Assembly: GCA_030591745.1 (NCBI GenBank) | Contig: JAUVAM010000242.1 | Location: forward strand, 1 to 6,416 | Source: Deltaproteobacteria bacterium | GTDB lineage: Bacteria; Myxococcota; B64-G9 | DNA length: 6,416 nucleotides | Direction of reading: 5' to 3' | Part shown: piece after piece, positions 4,531 through 6,416 of the stretch | How the letters are laid out: each line of letters opens with the position of its first letter | How positions within the stretch are numbered: the stretch's first letter is position 1 | Translations under genes and position numbers: made by a program | The notes under the pieces: generated by a model | The model's database searches: none | What the model saw: only the letters and a program-made list of their open reading frames with translations | What the model was told of the DNA's origin: nothing

Positions 4531-6416
4531 GGTGGTAACTCTTTCTTCTTGGCTTTCTCCGTGACTTTGGGCTTTATGCCCATCTCACTGGCAAGGGCAC
4601 GATCGTCTTCATCCTCAAAGTCCAAAACCGAACCCCCGGGTTTTCTCCGCGGCGGCTTTTTTTCGACCTTGGTTTCTTCAACAGGGTCAGGTATCGGCTT
4701 CGGCTTGCTTGCCTTCGTTCTGCGCTTACGCGCCTTTCGCCGCTTGGGTTTGGGTTTGGGCTTGGGCGATATGGATGCTTGATCCGCTGGCTTAACGGCA
4801 GGGGCATCCTTGGGACCAGTGACTGGCGGCTGCACACCAGGCTGCGTGCCAGGCTGCACATCAGGCTGCACACCAGGCTGCGTACCAGGCTGCACACCAG
4901 GCTGCACACCAGGTTGCGTACCAGGTTGCGTACCAGGTTGCGTACCAGGTTGCGTGCCAGGTTGCGTGCCAGGTTGTGTGCCAGGTTGTGTACCAGGTTG
5001 TGTACCAGGTTGTGCTCCAGGCTGCACGCCAGACTGCGCGCCTGGACCCGCCACCGGTTGCATCACTTGGGGATTGGGCGCAGGCACATCATCCTTGCTC
5101 GTGGCCCAAATCACCACCCCGATGGTGGTGGCAAACATGACAAACAAAGCCAAACCCCCACCGAGAACCAGCATCTTCATCTGGGGGTTCACACCAGCCC
5201 GCCCCGGAATGAATTGCTCTTCGGGTGGAGCGGCACGCTCACGCCGTTCTTCGTATTGCTCGCGGCTGGCTGCCTGCTGCGCAGCCAAAGCGTCTTCCTC
5301 CGCCTTCTTGCGAGCCTCCTCCTCGATCCGCTCCCGCTCTAGCCGTTCCCGCTCCGCCTCCTCCGCTGCGGCCTCCTCCTCTGCTGCGATCTGACCGATA
5401 AGCGAGCCCTCCTCTTCTTCGAGCTCGTCATCACCCTCCGCCTCCATGGGAATGGAGACCTCCCCATCCTCTGGCACGGCATCTTCCTCAGGAAAAGGAA
5501 ACTCGTCTTCCTCAGGCTCGGGGTCGACAGGCTTCATACTGGAGAGTTCCTCTTCTGCCAGAGAACTCAAGGAAGACAATGCCGAGGGCTTCCAGTCCAC
5601 GTCGGCACCTGCAAATGCCGCATCCGAAGCACTTGAAGACTCTTCCTCGTCGTCAAAATACCCATCGTCAGCAGCGGTCTCGTCGTCTCCAAAATCAGAT
5701 TCATCGGAAGGAAAGTCATCAGCCCCGGATGCCGACTCATCGTCCCCGTCGAAACGCCAGGCCGATTCGTCGTCGGGTTCCTGCGCTTCTTCTTTTTCTT
5801 CTTCTTCTTTTGGCTCATCAGGGCTTTCCTGCGACTCACGATCTTCTTCATCGTCAACCAGGAACTGAAACTCAGCCACCTCGTAGGCAGGTAGCCATTC
5901 ATCGAACCCTGCTTTCCAAACCAGGGTCTCTCCGTCATACTGACCCTCTTCAAAATGCTCAGCGAACTCAGCCAGGCTCATGGGACCGATCTGCTTCTCG
6001 TCCACGGCTGCATACCACTCGACCTTGTCCCGGTCCACGTCACCCGCCTGGGTGGCGTCGTCTGATCGAGATCTTCCGTCTGAATCCGCATCATAGTCAT
6101 CATCTTCTACTTCGGCCTTCTGCCGCTCAGACTTGACCTGCTGCATTTCCTCCATGTTGAATACACGGGTGGATTGTCGATCCACGTCTTCTTCAGAAGA
6201 GTCGGCGAAAGGATCCACGTCCTCCTCTTCCGCCTCATCGCCCAGGATGTCATCCAAAGCGCTGCGTAGTCCCTGCTCTTCCTCGCTGGACACCTCGCCG
6301 GTTTCTGACTCATCCTGATCTTGCTCTTTTTCCTGCTCTTCTTCTTGCTCTTTTTCCTGCTCTTCTTCTTGCTCTTTTTCCTGCTCTTCTTCTTGCTCTT
6401 TTTCCTGCTCTTCTTC
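4251..6416 (-). CDS. GYF-domain trans-envelope protein with AgmX/PglI-type TonB-like tail (5' partial)
   Basis: The frame is open from the right edge to the stop at 4251 (721 residues visible), with no in-frame ATG before the GYF domain; a GTG at 6293 is only an internal candidate, so the true start lies beyond the window. Order, numbering from the edge: four EEEQEKEQ repeats (1-32); a very acidic segment; a GYF_2 domain (about 132-185; EWYAAVDEKQIGPMS...W.P.YEV); a long Glu/Asp-rich region; a charged helix or coiled coil (about 342-395); one membrane helix (about 413-440); a Pro/Gln stalk of 18 tetrapeptides (459-530); a basic KPKPKPKRRKARKRR stretch; and a TonB-like C-terminal domain (about 630-721) with two cysteines (FKAC, VAKC) and FPAFGG..K.VPFPF at the end, as in the AgmX/PglI family. 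Topology is therefore cytoplasm-in, periplasm-out. AgmX (GltJ) belongs to the Myxococcus gliding machinery, but this tail occurs in many myxobacterial envelope proteins, so a motility role is only a possibility. Confidence 0.9.
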   Translation of the reverse strand, partial: EEEQEKEQEEEQEKEQEEEQEKEQEEEQEKEQDQDESETGEVSSEEEQGLRSALDDILGDEAEEEDVDPFADSSEEDVDRQSTRVFNMEEMQQVKSERQKAEVEDDDYDADSDGRSRSDDATQAGDVDRDKVEWYAAVDEKQIGPMSLAEFAEHFEEGQYDGETLVWKAGFDEWLPAYEVAEFQFLVDDEEDRESQESPDEPKEEEEKEEAQEPDDESAWRFDGDDESASGADDFPSDESDFGDDETAADDGYFDDEEESSSASDAAFAGADVDWKPSALSSLSSLAEEELSSMKPVDPEPEEDEFPFPEEDAVPEDGEVSIPMEAEGDDELEEEEGSLIGQIAAEEEAAAEEAERERLERERIEEEARKKAEEDALAAQQAASREQYEERRERAAPPEEQFIPGRAGVNPQMKMLVLGGGLALFVMFATTIGVVIWATSKDDVPAPNPQVMQPVAGPGAQSGVQPGAQPGTQPGTQPGTQPGTQPGTQPGTQPGTQPGTQPGVQPGVQPGTQPGVQPDVQPGTQPGVQPPVTGPKDAPAVKPADQASISPKPKPKPKRRKARKRRTKASKPKPIPDPVEETKVEKKPPRRKPGGSVLDFEDEDDRALASEMGIKPKVTEKAKKKELPPLGNSDVLGVMRQHIAEFKACSRKQKSMDSSVRGKMVVNFTIVNSGKVSRVKVSGAGFSGSYVAKCVSSVIKRLKFPAFGGPPKRVPFPFKVN
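4827..5042 (-). repeat. 12-bp coding tandem repeat (18 units) encoding a PGTQ-type stalk
   Basis: Eighteen consecutive 12-bp units encode tetrapeptides of the form G-(T/V/A)-Q-P, directly after the membrane helix of the GYF/AgmX-like protein. Eight central units are all GTQ with a TTG-type glutamine codon on the plus strand (CAA in the gene). The flanking units use CAG and carry Val, Ala, Asp or Ser changes. Neighbouring central units are often identical at the DNA level, as expected for local duplication by slippage. The product is probably an extended Pro/Gln-rich spacer across the periplasm. Confidence 0.95.
5786..5811. repeat. 26-bp uninterrupted pyrimidine/purine tract
   Basis: The plus strand is purely C/T over 26 bases, with runs of CTT; the minus (coding) strand is purely A/G and encodes a Lys/Glu run (KEEEEKEEA) in the acidic region of the GYF-domain protein. 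Such tracts can form triplex DNA and are prone to slippage. The simplest explanation is acidic low-complexity coding sequence. Confidence 0.6.
6321..6416 (-). repeat. Four identical 24-bp coding repeats at the window edge
   Basis: Units 6321-6344, 6345-6368, 6369-6392 and 6393-6416 are identical base for base. On the coding strand each encodes the octapeptide E-E-E-Q-E-K-E-Q. The array continues in frame to the last base of the window, so the true copy number is unknown. It lies in the N-terminal cytoplasmic part of the GYF-domain protein and would form a highly charged helix. Confidence 0.95.

Noticed and set aside
4810..5394. Plus-strand 194-codon frame with Cys-Thr-Pro-Gly repeats
   Set aside because: It is the antisense reading of the 12-bp stalk repeat. 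The repeat has no stop in several frames, and the opposite strand encodes recognisable domains on both sides.
5567..5953. Minus-strand frame with a polylysine run
   Set aside because: It is a shifted reading of the purine-rich acidic region of the GYF-domain gene; the true frame holds the GYF domain and continues without break.
6321..6416. Tandem repeats as a possible CRISPR array
   Set aside because: The units are directly adjacent with no spacers and encode an in-frame peptide, so this is a coding tandem repeat.

Overview
The window (6,416 bp, moderately GC-rich) holds six protein genes and no RNA gene, insertion sequence or CRISPR array that I can recognise. The best taxonomic hint is the rightmost gene. 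It joins a cytoplasmic GYF_2 domain, one membrane helix, a Pro/Gln repeat stalk and a TonB-like tail of the AgmX/PglI type. That architecture is typical of Myxococcota and related lineages formerly called Deltaproteobacteria (for example Bradymonadota). The TPR plus double cyclic-nucleotide-binding protein and the lipid-anchored glutaredoxin-like protein fit a Gram-negative bacterium of this kind. The species cannot be told from the sequence.

Layout, left to right. (1) An MsbA-like ABC exporter gene on the minus strand starts at 860 and runs off the left edge, so only its membrane domain is visible. (2) Diverging from it, a plus-strand gene (939-1694) encodes a lipoprotein with a C-terminal glutaredoxin/thioredoxin-fold domain carrying a CGVC motif. 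(3) A minus-strand two-gene operon follows: a TauE/SafE-type transporter (2750 down to 1971) and a DUF1634 membrane protein (1977 down to 1630), joined by a 7-bp start/stop overlap. The DUF1634 gene converges on the lipoprotein gene and overlaps its 3' end by 65 bp. (4) After a 193-bp divergent control region, a plus-strand gene (2944-4245) encodes TPR repeats followed by two cyclic-nucleotide-binding domains. The second domain lacks the usual phosphate-binding arginine. (5) Only 5 bp further, the convergent minus-strand gene for the GYF/AgmX-like envelope protein (4251 to beyond 6416) fills the rest. Its 5' end lies outside the window.

How the genes might relate: TauE/SafE and DUF1634 clearly form one transcription unit and probably one membrane system for a small sulfur-containing or organic anion. 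The other genes sit alone on alternating strands, so a shared pathway is not demonstrated. The common theme is the cell envelope: an exporter, a lipoprotein redox protein, an anion transporter and a trans-envelope TonB-like protein, next to a cytoplasmic nucleotide-sensing protein.

The most unusual sequence features are two coding tandem repeats in the last gene: four identical 24-bp units running off the right edge, and eighteen 12-bp units encoding a PGTQ-type stalk. Others are the asymmetric pair of cNMP domains, the tight or overlapping gene junctions, and a possible leaderless promoter in front of the lipoprotein gene. I see no clear defence or mobile system, and nothing I would call a proven new system.
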